From contig CAVWDU010000004.1 in assembly GCA_963753815.1 (NCBI GenBank), forward strand, positions 1,054,001 to 1,118,000: 64,000 bases of DNA, read 5' to 3'. Shown one piece after another: positions 9,259 to 17,143 of the stretch (positions within the stretch are counted from its first letter, which is position 1; every line of letters begins with the position of its first letter). Source of the DNA: CAVWDU01 sp963753815 (GTDB lineage: Bacteria; Pseudomonadota; Gammaproteobacteria; Pseudomonadales; Halieaceae). The notes beneath the pieces were generated by a model. That model searched no databases. It was not told the origin of the DNA and was given only the letters and a program-made list of their open reading frames with translations. The position numbers and the translations under genes were made by a program.

Positions 9259-11085
9259 TCAGTTAATACGTGTCAGTGCACCCTTGAGAGTCAGCATGGC
9301 GGAACTGGAGACCTCGGTCATCGCGTTGCTCTTCACAGTTACCATCGTGCTCTTAATGGTGATACCGGCCGGATCCATCTTGATCTCGCTGCCACCTACC
9401 TTCAAGGTGATGCTCGCTCCCGCCTCGATATCCAGGGTCATACCGGCCTTCACCTTGATCGATTGCTTGCTCTCATGGTCGATATTGCCGGTGACAAGCA
9501 CATCCTGATTGCCACCAATCTCGACCTCCTGGTTATTGCCGACCACCAGCTTTTGATCATGCTGGATTTCACCCGACTCGTCGTTCTGGACCAGGAAATT
9601 GTGGTCGCGTCCCGCCTGGAAATAGACTTCCTCGGCGCCGGGTTCATCATCGAAACGCAGTTCGTTATGATCGCCACTGCGGGTTTTAATCCCACTCTGC
9701 CACTTGGTATAGGGTGGCACCTTGTTTTCTTCGTTATAAACCGCGCCCACCACAACCGGCCGGTCGGGGTCGCCGTTGAAGCATTCGACCAGGACCTCCT
9801 GGCCGACATCCGGTACGAAGAAGCCACCCCACTGGTCGCCAGCGTAGAGCTGTGCCACGCGCGCCCAGCAACTCGAATTTTCACTGTCCCAGGGGTACTG
9901 AACCTTGACCCTCGCGTGCGCGCCGTCAATCTCCGGGTTTTCCACTTCGACGACCTTCGCTGTCTGCAGTCCCCACAAGCGGGGGCGTTCCGGGATAATG
10001 CGCGGCAGGAAGGCGGTCGCATTGGTGGTGGCCGCGCAGACGAAGCTGTTGCGGTAATAGGTCTCGTTGTCGTTACCGTCGACGGCTTCATGACTGACGC
10101 TCATCAGGAGGAACTCGGTCGCACCGCCCGCCACCACGGGCGCATCATCCAGTTCAAACCGGCTTCCCGCGGCCAGTGTTGCCGCGCCGCTGACGCCCTT
10201 GAACGTCGACGCGCCTGCTTCCATGCCCTGCAACCAGCGTTTCGCCTGCAGGGTGCAGGTATTGTTCTTCAACTGCCGCTGAAAGCCCTGGGGCTCAAAA
10301 TCATGTCGGCCGTGCAGTGTCATCTGCCCCTGACGGGATTTGCCCTTCACGGGCTTCAGCTGCTCCTTTATCGAGAGCGCGTCTTTCGGCGCGTACTCGC
10401 TGTAATCCGTACTCAGGAGGCCGCCAGTACACAGGTGTCCATCTCGTTGAAAACGGGACACGCGCGTCTTCCACCCTGCTTCCTCGCGCTCTTTATAGGG
10501 GTAGTCCCGTGGCGCACAGTCCGGCATGCCATCCATGCTGTCGGCCAGCACGAGAGTCGTCGCCCCTTTGGTGTGGGCGAAGCAAAATGCAACGCCTTCC
10601 TCAGCGAGCAGGCGCTGCACAAACGCCAGATCGGTCTCGTTGAACTGGCAGCAGGTTTCGCGAACGGTATAGCTTTTCATGACCGAGCGTCGTAACGGCA
10701 TGCCGCAACTTTCAGAGACGACCTGCTCGACGATGTCCAGCGCCGTCATGTCGGTGAAAATACGGTTGTGCCCGTTAAGGCCCAACAGCCAGAGCTTGGG
10801 CACCACTTCGACCGTGTATTGAAAAGTATCGTCGCCGATCGGGTCGGTTTCGGTGAAACGACTGACAATGCCGTGAAAGGACTGCTCCAGGTCGCCGCTT
10901 GTCACCGTGACGGTCACCTCGTAACCCAGCAGTTCCTCGGGCTCGACCGGGTCCTCCCCCGCCACCAGGCCAACGTCCAGGCTGAACAGGTCGTTGAGGT
11001 GCTCGGTCCCACGCAGACTGACTGGAGTGCAACGTGAAGCGGAGAGCGGCGACTTGAATGCCAATATGCTGTCATTGGCTGGCAT
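9259..11085 (-). CDS. vgrG: Type VI secretion spike protein VgrG
   Basis: This is the trimeric spike that caps the Hcp tube and carries effectors. The 608-residue chain has a gp27-like N-terminal part (about 1-380, with FHGIVSRF and LAFVQRLLAEEGV) and a gp5-like OB fold (about 400-480, with VKVQYPWDSE and CWARVAQLYAG). A repetitive needle follows from about residue 510 (VGNNQEVEIGGNQDVLV). It ends in KGALTRIN, so there is no C-terminal effector domain and no obvious PAAR in this window. The ATG at 11085 has GAGGT six bases upstream. It lies between two hcp genes, all on the minus strand. Family certain; cargo unknown. Confidence 0.96.
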   Translation of the reverse strand: MPANDSILAFKSPLSASRCTPVSLRGTEHLNDLFSLDVGLVAGEDPVEPEELLGYEVTVTVTSGDLEQSFHGIVSRFTETDPIGDDTFQYTVEVVPKLWLLGLNGHNRIFTDMTALDIVEQVVSESCGMPLRRSVMKSYTVRETCCQFNETDLAFVQRLLAEEGVAFCFAHTKGATTLVLADSMDGMPDCAPRDYPYKEREEAGWKTRVSRFQRDGHLCTGGLLSTDYSEYAPKDALSIKEQLKPVKGKSRQGQMTLHGRHDFEPQGFQRQLKNNTCTLQAKRWLQGMEAGASTFKGVSGAATLAAGSRFELDDAPVVAGGATEFLLMSVSHEAVDGNDNETYYRNSFVCAATTNATAFLPRIIPERPRLWGLQTAKVVEVENPEIDGAHARVKVQYPWDSENSSCWARVAQLYAGDQWGGFFVPDVGQEVLVECFNGDPDRPVVVGAVYNEENKVPPYTKWQSGIKTRSGDHNELRFDDEPGAEEVYFQAGRDHNFLVQNDESGEIQHDQKLVVGNNQEVEIGGNQDVLVTGNIDHESKQSIKVKAGMTLDIEAGASITLKVGGSEIKMDPAGITIKSTMVTVKSNAMTEVSSSAMLTLKGALTRIN

Positions 11086-11209
11086 GCGACTACCTCGTCA
11101 AGCGGTTGCCCCTGGGACCTCGCCCGGCGGACAATGCAACGCATCCTGAAAGTAAGTGATCGGGAGTGTCCTCATGGGCGCCTCCCGATATCGTGTGAAG
11201 CCGAGTGAA

Positions 11210-11695
11210 TCAGCTGCTTTCGGCCTTGGCCAGATCGTAGATCACATGCGCCGGCGAGGCCCCACCACCTGTCTTGTCACGCGAGGTGAACTCCACGTCG
11301 ATTTTGGAATAAGAGATCGTAATACTCTCATAGGGATCGCCATCCTTACTGACGCTCTGGCTGTAGGACGATATGATCGCATCCGTCAGTATCATCTTTT
11401 GAAAGGGCTCTACCGCGTTTTTGTCAACGGGCAGGACAAAATCGATCTTGCACTCCTCACCCGCGGTGGTCGTAAGGGACGAACGCATCAGCCCTTCGCT
11501 GGACGCATCGCTCTTCCTGGATATGCTGATCTCAGTTAAGCTGGGAGAGGTACGAGATCGGTTCGCGATAGAACCGGGCTCCATTGACACGTGGCGCGAC
11601 GCTGCAAAATTGGCAGAGTCCAGATCGACCCACTTTTCATAACCCGTCTTCTCGACGTCGCCATTGATACTGCCCAATTTCATGTAGATTTTCAC
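11210..11695 (-). CDS. hcp: Type VI secretion tube protein Hcp (copy 2)
   Basis: This second Hcp has 161 residues and is clearly diverged from copy 1. It opens VKIYMKLGSINGDVEKTGY and shares SLTEISISRKSDASSE, a polar DAIISSYSQSVS strand and the ESITISYSKIDVEF terminal strand. I chose GTG 11695 because AGGAGT lies ten bases upstream and it gives the family length. ATG 11683 is possible but would cut the first strand. It is first in the hcp-vgrG-hcp set. Two different tube proteins may mix or may suit different effectors; the sequence cannot decide. Confidence 0.92.
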   Translation of the reverse strand: MKIYMKLGSINGDVEKTGYEKWVDLDSANFAASRHVSMEPGSIANRSRTSPSLTEISISRKSDASSEGLMRSSLTTTAGEECKIDFVLPVDKNAVEPFQKMILTDAIISSYSQSVSKDGDPYESITISYSKIDVEFTSRDKTGGGASPAHVIYDLAKAESS

Positions 11696-12034
11696 TGTTG
11701 TATTACTCCTGAACGTGGTGGAAGACACTGTGTTGCCTGAAGCGGCTCCTCCGAGCCCGCTTGCGAACAAGTGTCCTCCCGATGCACGCCGGGGACAAGT
11801 CATTCGATAATTTTACTCTGACACCTATTGTTGCAGGTGTTGCCGAGCAGACTGTTGAAGTGGCAACGCCCCGTGCGGGTTTGCCTGAACGCCCCACAGG
11901 GCCGGCCCTACAGCCTCCAGCGGCGCGTTGTGGCGGATCGGTTGCGCAGCATCCACACGCCTTGTATTGTGAGGCACCGCACTCGACACGCCCGGGCGTG
12001 GTCCGGTATTGATGGCGCTCGAAGGAAACAGACC
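11696..12034. other. Divergent promoter region between hcp and tssA
   Basis: This 339-base region must hold the start signals for the minus-strand hcp-vgrG-hcp set and for plus-strand tssA. No gene is supported. I looked for a sigma-54 site (GG, ten bases, GC), since some type VI loci use one. The nearest candidate, around 11870, has wrong spacing and was rejected. AAGGA lies eight bases before tssA. Confidence 0.45.
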
Positions 12035-13195
12035 ATGGCTGCGATGCTAGATCTCGAAACCCTGTTGGCACCAATCCCGGGGGACGACCCCTGCGGCAGT
12101 GACCCGAGACAGGACGCCAGTTTCGACTCTCCCTACCAGCAATTACGCGATGCACGCGAAGAGGCGATGTCCGTTGAGCGCGTCGACAAATCGGCGCAGG
12201 CCGACGCGGGCAACAAAGGATTTGTAAGTGATACCGGTAAATGGCAGGTTGTGGTCGATCGTGCGGTCGAGCTGCTGGAAACCGGCGCCAAGGACCTTGA
12301 GGTCTGCGCACTGCTGATCGAAGGCCTGGCGCGCACCGGTGGCCCCGGCGGCCTGAGGGATGGCTTCGAAGTCGCCCGGGAGCTGGTGACCCGGTACTGG
12401 GGATCGCTCTACCCGCGACTGGACTCCGCCGACCCCGACAGCATGGAGGACCGGCTCTCCGGCTTTATCGGCCTCAATGGCAGTAGCCAGCAGGGCCCTC
12501 TGCCCCGCTTCATCCTGCAGTTGCCGGTCACCGACGACACCGGCGACGGACAGTACCGGTGCCACCAGTACAACCGCGCGCTCGAGGTCAGCCGCACATC
12601 GGACGCGGAATCGCGCGAGCAACTGTTCAGCGCCATGGGTTTCGCCCTGGAAGATGTGGAACGGGCGGCATCCAGTTCGTCGGACCAGTTCTACATCAGT
12701 ATGGAGGCGGACCTGACAGCCGCGCTGGACGAACTCACAGCGCTTGACGAGGCATTCATGACCGCCTGCGGCGCCGAGGCCCCGCCGGTCAGCCTGATCT
12801 CGGACGCTTTGCAGACGGTGATGGATGCGATCCGGTTTCTCGGCCGAGACAAGCTCGCCGCGCACGCGGCTGAGCAGACGGCCGAGGAGGACGAGGGGCA
12901 GGCAGACGGCGAGCAATCCGCCTCTGAGGCTGCCCCCGGAAAAACGAACCAGACCGGCGCCGGCCCGATCAGCAGCCGCCAGGACGCGGTGTCGCGCATG
13001 CGTGTTATCGCCACGTACTTCCGGGAGACCGAACCCCATTCACCGGTATCCTACGCGCTGGAAAATGTGATCCGCTGGTCCACGCTACCCCTGGACCGAT
13101 TACTGGAAGAATGGATCGAAGACGAGCAGGCCAGGGAACGCTACAAACTGATGACCGGCATGCGCGCCGACGGGGTGCCCCCGGACGCCGATTGA
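12035..13195 (+). CDS. tssA: Type VI secretion protein TssA (ImpA-type)
   Basis: TssA joins baseplate, sheath and tube assembly. The 386-residue protein has the ImpA-type N-terminal domain. It opens LETLLAPIPGDDPCGSDPR, which is the family signature, followed by the helical block WQVVVDRAVELLE and GLARTGGPGGLRDGF. A Glu/Ala-rich linker (about 275-310) precedes a C-terminal helical part with SRMRVIATYFRETEPHSPVSY. The ATG at 12035 has AAGGA eight bases upstream; the frame stays open far upstream but without similarity. It is the only plus-strand gene between minus-strand hcp and pppA blocks, so it likely has its own promoter. Confidence 0.93.
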   Translation: MAAMLDLETLLAPIPGDDPCGSDPRQDASFDSPYQQLRDAREEAMSVERVDKSAQADAGNKGFVSDTGKWQVVVDRAVELLETGAKDLEVCALLIEGLARTGGPGGLRDGFEVARELVTRYWGSLYPRLDSADPDSMEDRLSGFIGLNGSSQQGPLPRFILQLPVTDDTGDGQYRCHQYNRALEVSRTSDAESREQLFSAMGFALEDVERAASSSSDQFYISMEADLTAALDELTALDEAFMTACGAEAPPVSLISDALQTVMDAIRFLGRDKLAAHAAEQTAEEDEGQADGEQSASEAAPGKTNQTGAGPISSRQDAVSRMRVIATYFRETEPHSPVSYALENVIRWSTLPLDRLLEEWIEDEQARERYKLMTGMRADGVPPDAD

Positions 13196-13210
13196 GCCCG
13201 CCCGGCGGGC
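13196..13210. terminator. Small GC hairpin between convergent genes
   Basis: GCCCGCC, one base, then GGCGGGC forms a 7-bp inverted repeat directly after the tssA stop and before the convergent minus-strand gene. There is no T-run, so it is at best a weak bidirectional terminator. Confidence 0.25.
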
Positions 13211-13247
13211 CACGGGGCCAGCGCCAGTCCGGGGGGCTATTGACTGC

Positions 13248-13703
13248 TCACCAGCTGATGAAGAGCAGCACCGCCAGTGCCGCGCTCAGCACCAGCACGG
13301 GTAACAGCCACAGGAGGTAGCGGCCCGAGCGGTCGGATCGGGATTGATCAGTGGTCTGTAACATCGTCGCTGCACGCTCATTGGCGCCCGGCGCGACGTC
13401 TCGCGGCAACTGTGAAAAGTCCGGTATGAGTGACGGTGGAGACTGCTCCGGTTCCGCCAACCCGGCCTGCCGGTTACGATTGGCAAAGGCGTTCTCCAGC
13501 GCATCCCCGTCAGGTTGCTCATGCACGCTCACGTGCGCGGCTCCGTCATCGGCGATCTGCGCAGTAGCGGACGCTTCGCTGCTATTCCCGCCCGCTACCC
13601 AGGCATCGATCATCAGCTTGCGCCGCTGGCGGTAGTCCCCCCTCTCCAGGCGGCCCTCGAAATAGTCGCGGGCGAGTTGGCGCAGATCGGAGGGCGTGGT
13701 CAC
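13248..13703 (-). CDS. Unrecognised tail-anchored protein in the T6SS locus
   Basis: I do not recognise this 151-residue protein. The N-terminal 35 residues (LRQLARDYFEGRLERGDYRQ) look like a short helical domain. A polar, disordered-looking middle follows. The last 20 residues (LLWLLPVLVLSAALAVLLF) form one membrane span, so most of the protein probably faces the cytoplasm. The start is GTG 13703 with no strong ribosome site, 14 bases after the pppA stop, so it is likely co-transcribed with the phosphatase and may be coupled to it. A role in phosphatase placement or in the membrane complex is only an inference from position. Confidence 0.6.
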   Translation of the reverse strand: MTTPSDLRQLARDYFEGRLERGDYRQRRKLMIDAWVAGGNSSEASATAQIADDGAAHVSVHEQPDGDALENAFANRNRQAGLAEPEQSPPSLIPDFSQLPRDVAPGANERAATMLQTTDQSRSDRSGRYLLWLLPVLVLSAALAVLLFISW

Positions 13704-13717
13704 GTCAGCTTCAGCAC

Positions 13718-14449
13718 TCAGGGACCTTCGCGCCGCTGCGGGTGGTAGTGAGCGACCACAGCAGTGATATTGTCGCCTCCTCCCGCGTCATACGCCTGAG
13801 CGACGAGCGCGCTGCTCACTGCCCTGGGTTCGCCGGGCGAGAGCAGGCTGGCTATTTCGTTATCGTCGAGATCCCGATTGAGGCCGTCCGAACAAAGCAG
13901 GTACCGGTCGTCGCCGCGCACCAGCAGCTGCTCGATGTCCAGTGCGATATGACGGTCGGCGCCTACAGCCCGGGTGATGATGTTGCTGTTGATGTGAGTG
14001 GCACCGGCCATTTGCCCACGCGACTCCTGCACCAGGCTGTGATCGTCGGTCAGCTGCTCCAGGCGTCCCGCGCGCAGTCGGTACAGGCGAGAATCTCCCG
14101 CCCACAGGAACACGGCGTGATCATCGCGGGCGACGAGCGCGACCAGCGTGCAGCCGATCACGCCGCCATTGTCCCGTTCCCGGGCCATTGTGATCAGCTC
14201 CCCGTTGACAGCCTCGACGCAGCTGTCGATGAAATCCACGGCGGCGGAGAGGCTGCAGTCTTGAGGTAAAGCGGAGAGAGCGGCGCAGAGCATATCGCTG
14301 GCGACTTCACCGGAGTCGTGTCCGCCCATACCGTCGGCAACGGCCCAAAGGCCAAGGTCGGGACGGTCCAGGAACGCATCCTCGTTCAACTTGCGAACCT
14401 GGCCAACGTCGGTCGCGGCAGCCGATTCCCAACTCTGTTTCTGCGACAT
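13718..14449 (-). CDS. pppA: PP2C-type Ser/Thr protein phosphatase of the T6SS
   Basis: This phosphatase reverses threonine phosphorylation that switches many T6SSs on. The 243-residue chain has the PP2C metal-binding motifs: VRKLNEDAF near the start, LWAVADGMGGHDSGE, GCTLVALV, WAGDSRLYRLR, LLCSDGLN and GGGDNITAVVA. That length matches the stand-alone PppA family. I chose ATG 14449 (MSQKQSWES); an upstream ATG at 14500 adds a basic tail and cannot be excluded. The partner kinase is probably the gene at 36960-38417. It is transcribed divergently from tssK. Confidence 0.9.
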   Translation of the reverse strand: MSQKQSWESAAATDVGQVRKLNEDAFLDRPDLGLWAVADGMGGHDSGEVASDMLCAALSALPQDCSLSAAVDFIDSCVEAVNGELITMARERDNGGVIGCTLVALVARDDHAVFLWAGDSRLYRLRAGRLEQLTDDHSLVQESRGQMAGATHINSNIITRAVGADRHIALDIEQLLVRGDDRYLLCSDGLNRDLDDNEIASLLSPGEPRAVSSALVAQAYDAGGGDNITAVVAHYHPQRREGP

Positions 14450-14912
14450 CACGGCGGCGGTCACCCTTCTTCGGTTGTCACCTTTTCCTGAGCGGGCCAT
14501 GACGGGTGCCCGTTGGGCAAGGCTGGCAAGCGCACCTGTCACCTGAGCCGAAACTACGGTAGCACCTGCTGCAAGTCAAGCCCCAGCAATGCGCTCCGCA
14601 ACAACGTGCGAAGCCATTCGAAGCGAAGGCGGCAGGTCGGAGAAGCCCGCCATTATCTCCACGCGCCCAAGCGCCCCGGGTGTCACTGTCGGGCGCACTG
14701 ACCGAGCCGCAAGCCAATCCCTGTGGCGTTGAGTTCCATTTGCTCTGCCGCCTGTGCTGCCGGTCGCACTATTCCGCACACGTGTTGTTCACAGCGACTA
14801 TCCTCTGTGTAATGATGAACGCGCCGCAGGCAGCGCTGCGTGCCGGGGAAAACCCCGGCGGATTATTGATGCGTCTGGCAAAGGCACCGGACAACAGGAG
14901 GAACGCATCCAG
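14450..14912. other. Divergent promoter region between pppA and tssK
   Basis: This 463-base region separates the minus-strand phosphatase set from the long plus-strand tssK operon. No gene is supported in it. A plausible promoter for tssK is listed separately. The tssK ribosome site AGGAGG lies about ten bases before its ATG. Confidence 0.45.
14785..14813 (+). promoter_or_regulatory. Candidate sigma-70 type promoter for tssK-tssL-tssM-tagF
   Basis: TTGTTC and TGTAAT are separated by 17 bases, and the -10 matches five of six consensus bases. The -35 matches only its first three. It lies about 100 bases before the tssK start, which fits a leader. Only transcript mapping could confirm it. Confidence 0.35.
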
Positions 14913-16241
14913 ATGTCTAGCCACAAGGTGGTCTGGTCCGAGGGCATGTTTCTGCATCCCCAGCACTTCCAGCAGCAGGACAGGTACTTCCATCACGCAT
15001 TACACGAGTTGCATTGGCAGCGAGGCGCCTTCGGCTGGGGATTTTCGGAGCTCGCGCTGGATCGCAACCTGTTGCGTCAGGGTAAGTTTGCCGTCACCCG
15101 GGCACGGGGGGTCCTTCCCGATGGCACTGTGTTCAGCATTCCCCAGGCCGATCCGCAGCCGCCAATCATCGAAATCGCCGACAAGACGCGGAACACGGTC
15201 GTCAACCTGGCCCTGCCCCTGTACCGGGCTGGCGGTCAGAACTATGCGCACGAGGAATCAGGTCAAATGGCCCGATTTGCCATCGAGCAGTCCACGGTGA
15301 TGGATGAAGTCACCGTCAGTGGCGAACAGAACATCGTGGAAGTGGCACAACCCAGCCTTCAGCTGGTTCTGGACAGCCAGGACCTCTCCGGCTTTGCGAT
15401 ACTGCCACTGGCGAGGATTCTGGAGAAGCGCGAGGATTCGAGCATCATCCTGGATGAGAACTTCGTGCCCAGCTGCCTGGATGTCGCTGTTTCCGACCGG
15501 CTCAAGTCCTTTCTCAGCGAGTTGTCCGGGATGCTGCAACACCGCGCGGAAGCGCTGGCCGCGGTAATTTCCGACAGCAACAATATCAATACCGCGGAGT
15601 TTGCCGACTACCTGCTCCTGCTGACCATCAATCGCTACGCGCCCCTCATCGTCCACCTCGACAACCAGGGGCTGCTGCATCCGGAGGCGCTGTATCGGTT
15701 GTTTCTCGCCATGGCCGGCGAAATGGCCACCTTCAGCCACAAGGGCAAACGCCCGCAGCCTTTCCCGCCCTACCAGCACGATGCTCTGCAGGATTCCTTC
15801 GCACCGCTGATGTTGAGCCTGCGCCAGTCACTCAGCAAGGTAATCGAACGCAATGCCATTTCCCTGCCGCTGGTGCTGCGCAACTTCGGTATCCGGGTGT
15901 CGGCGATCAGCGACAGGAGTCTCATCGGCAGCGCCCAGTTCATACTCGCGGCGAAGGCAGACATGGAATCGGACCGGTTGCGTCAATTGTTTCCCAATGT
16001 CTGTAAATTCAGTAGCGTCGAGCAGATCCGCGAACTGGTGAACCTGCAGCTTCCGGGGATCAGGCTGGTGCCGCTGCCAAGCCCACCACCACAGATTCCC
16101 TATCATTCGGGCTACACCTATTTCGAGCTGGACAAGAACTCGGACCACTGGGCTGGACTGAAAAATTCCGGTGGGTTCGCGTTGCATGTCGGCGAGGGCT
16201 TCCCCGGCCTCGAGCTGGAGTTCTGGGCAATAAGGGAGTAA
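14913..16241 (+). CDS. tssK: Type VI secretion baseplate protein TssK
   Basis: TssK connects the baseplate to the TssJLM membrane complex. The 442-residue protein opens with the family signature VVWSEGMFLHPQHFQQQDRY and has the usual length. The middle has the SGMLQHRAEAL helices, and the C-terminus (PGIRLVPLPSPPPQIPYHSG...YFELDK) is the receptor-binding head. The start is ATG 14913 with AGGAGG upstream; a longer open frame back to 14754 is ignored. It heads tssK-tssL-tssM-tagF, with five bases to tssL. Confidence 0.96.
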   Translation: MSSHKVVWSEGMFLHPQHFQQQDRYFHHALHELHWQRGAFGWGFSELALDRNLLRQGKFAVTRARGVLPDGTVFSIPQADPQPPIIEIADKTRNTVVNLALPLYRAGGQNYAHEESGQMARFAIEQSTVMDEVTVSGEQNIVEVAQPSLQLVLDSQDLSGFAILPLARILEKREDSSIILDENFVPSCLDVAVSDRLKSFLSELSGMLQHRAEALAAVISDSNNINTAEFADYLLLLTINRYAPLIVHLDNQGLLHPEALYRLFLAMAGEMATFSHKGKRPQPFPPYQHDALQDSFAPLMLSLRQSLSKVIERNAISLPLVLRNFGIRVSAISDRSLIGSAQFILAAKADMESDRLRQLFPNVCKFSSVEQIRELVNLQLPGIRLVPLPSPPPQIPYHSGYTYFELDKNSDHWAGLKNSGGFALHVGEGFPGLELEFWAIRE

Positions 16242-16246
16242 CGATC

Positions 16247-17122
16247 GTGGCCTCCGACGACAAAACGGTATTCAATCCGGGCGGCGCATTCCCCGGGGAT
16301 GGCAATGCAACAGTCATGATTCCCAATCCGGGTGGTCGCCTCCGGCCGGAGACACAGAACCGCGGCGCAGTTCCACCGCCACCGGCACCCTCACAGGATC
16401 GTCTGCCGGCCGCGTTCCAGAGTGAAGCCAGGGGCCAGGCCAACCCGATCCTGGCGGCGTCCAATACACTCATTGCCGTTTTGAGCGCGGTGAGCAACAG
16501 CCTTTCCCACCCGAACGTGCCCCAGCTACAGCAGGAACTGGCGACTGAAATCGGCAAGCTCGATAACCGTCTTAAACAGCGCGGAGTGAGCAACGAGGAG
16601 GCCCTCACCGCACGTTATATTCTGTGCACCGCCATTGATGAGGCGGTAATGAACACACCCTGGGGTGCAGACAGCGGCTGGGGGCAACGTTCGCTGCTGC
16701 GGGTGTACCACAATGAGGCCAGCGGCGGCGAGCGCTTCTTCACACTGCTTGACCAGTTAATGGGCCGACCGAATGAATACCGCAACCTCCTCGAACTGTT
16801 CTACGTGTTACTCAGTATGGGGTTCAAGGGGAAGTACCAGCTGGACCGTGCGGGAGACGCCAGGCTCGAGACGCTGCGTGAACAGCTCTACCAGACGCTG
16901 TACGGCCAGGAGCCCTATGATCGGGCCCTGTCGGCAAGCGGCGCGATCGAGGAAACCGCCAGGCAGAAGCTCCGCCACCGCCTGCCGCTGTGGGTGGTGC
17001 TGGCCGTCAGCCTCGCACTTGTTCTGCTGGTTTATACGGGGCTGCGCACGTGGATGCACGCGGGAACGGTCGACGTTGTCGAAAGCTTCGATGAACTCTA
17101 CCCCCATGACACGCAACCCTAG
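16247..17122 (+). CDS. tssL: Type VI secretion inner-membrane protein TssL (DotU/IcmH)
   Basis: TssL is the inner-membrane partner of TssM. The 291-residue chain has the cytoplasmic DotU domain (about 70-240, with ARYILCTAIDEAVMNTPWG and FYVLLSMGFKGKYQL) and one C-terminal membrane span (WVVLAVSLALVLLVYTGL). There is no peptidoglycan-binding extension. The N-terminal tail holds two similar motifs, DKTVFNPGG (Thr7) and NATVMIPNPGG (Thr22). In Agrobacterium, a threonine in the TssL N-terminal tail is phosphorylated by PpkA and then bound by an FHA protein, so these are candidate kinase sites. GTG 16247 follows GGGAG by eight bases. Confidence 0.95.
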   Translation: MASDDKTVFNPGGAFPGDGNATVMIPNPGGRLRPETQNRGAVPPPPAPSQDRLPAAFQSEARGQANPILAASNTLIAVLSAVSNSLSHPNVPQLQQELATEIGKLDNRLKQRGVSNEEALTARYILCTAIDEAVMNTPWGADSGWGQRSLLRVYHNEASGGERFFTLLDQLMGRPNEYRNLLELFYVLLSMGFKGKYQLDRAGDARLETLREQLYQTLYGQEPYDRALSASGAIEETARQKLRHRLPLWVVLAVSLALVLLVYTGLRTWMHAGTVDVVESFDELYPHDTQP

Positions 17123-17143
17123 CGGTACCCCGGAATCCCTGAC

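Noticed and set aside
9463..10695. Long plus-strand reading frame opposite vgrG (410 codons)
   Set aside because: It is antisense to a certain VgrG gene, has no domain or ribosome site, and follows from high-GC codon bias.
11860..11895. Possible sigma-54 promoter between hcp and tssA
   Set aside because: GG and GC elements are present but the spacing is wrong for the -24/-12 pattern.
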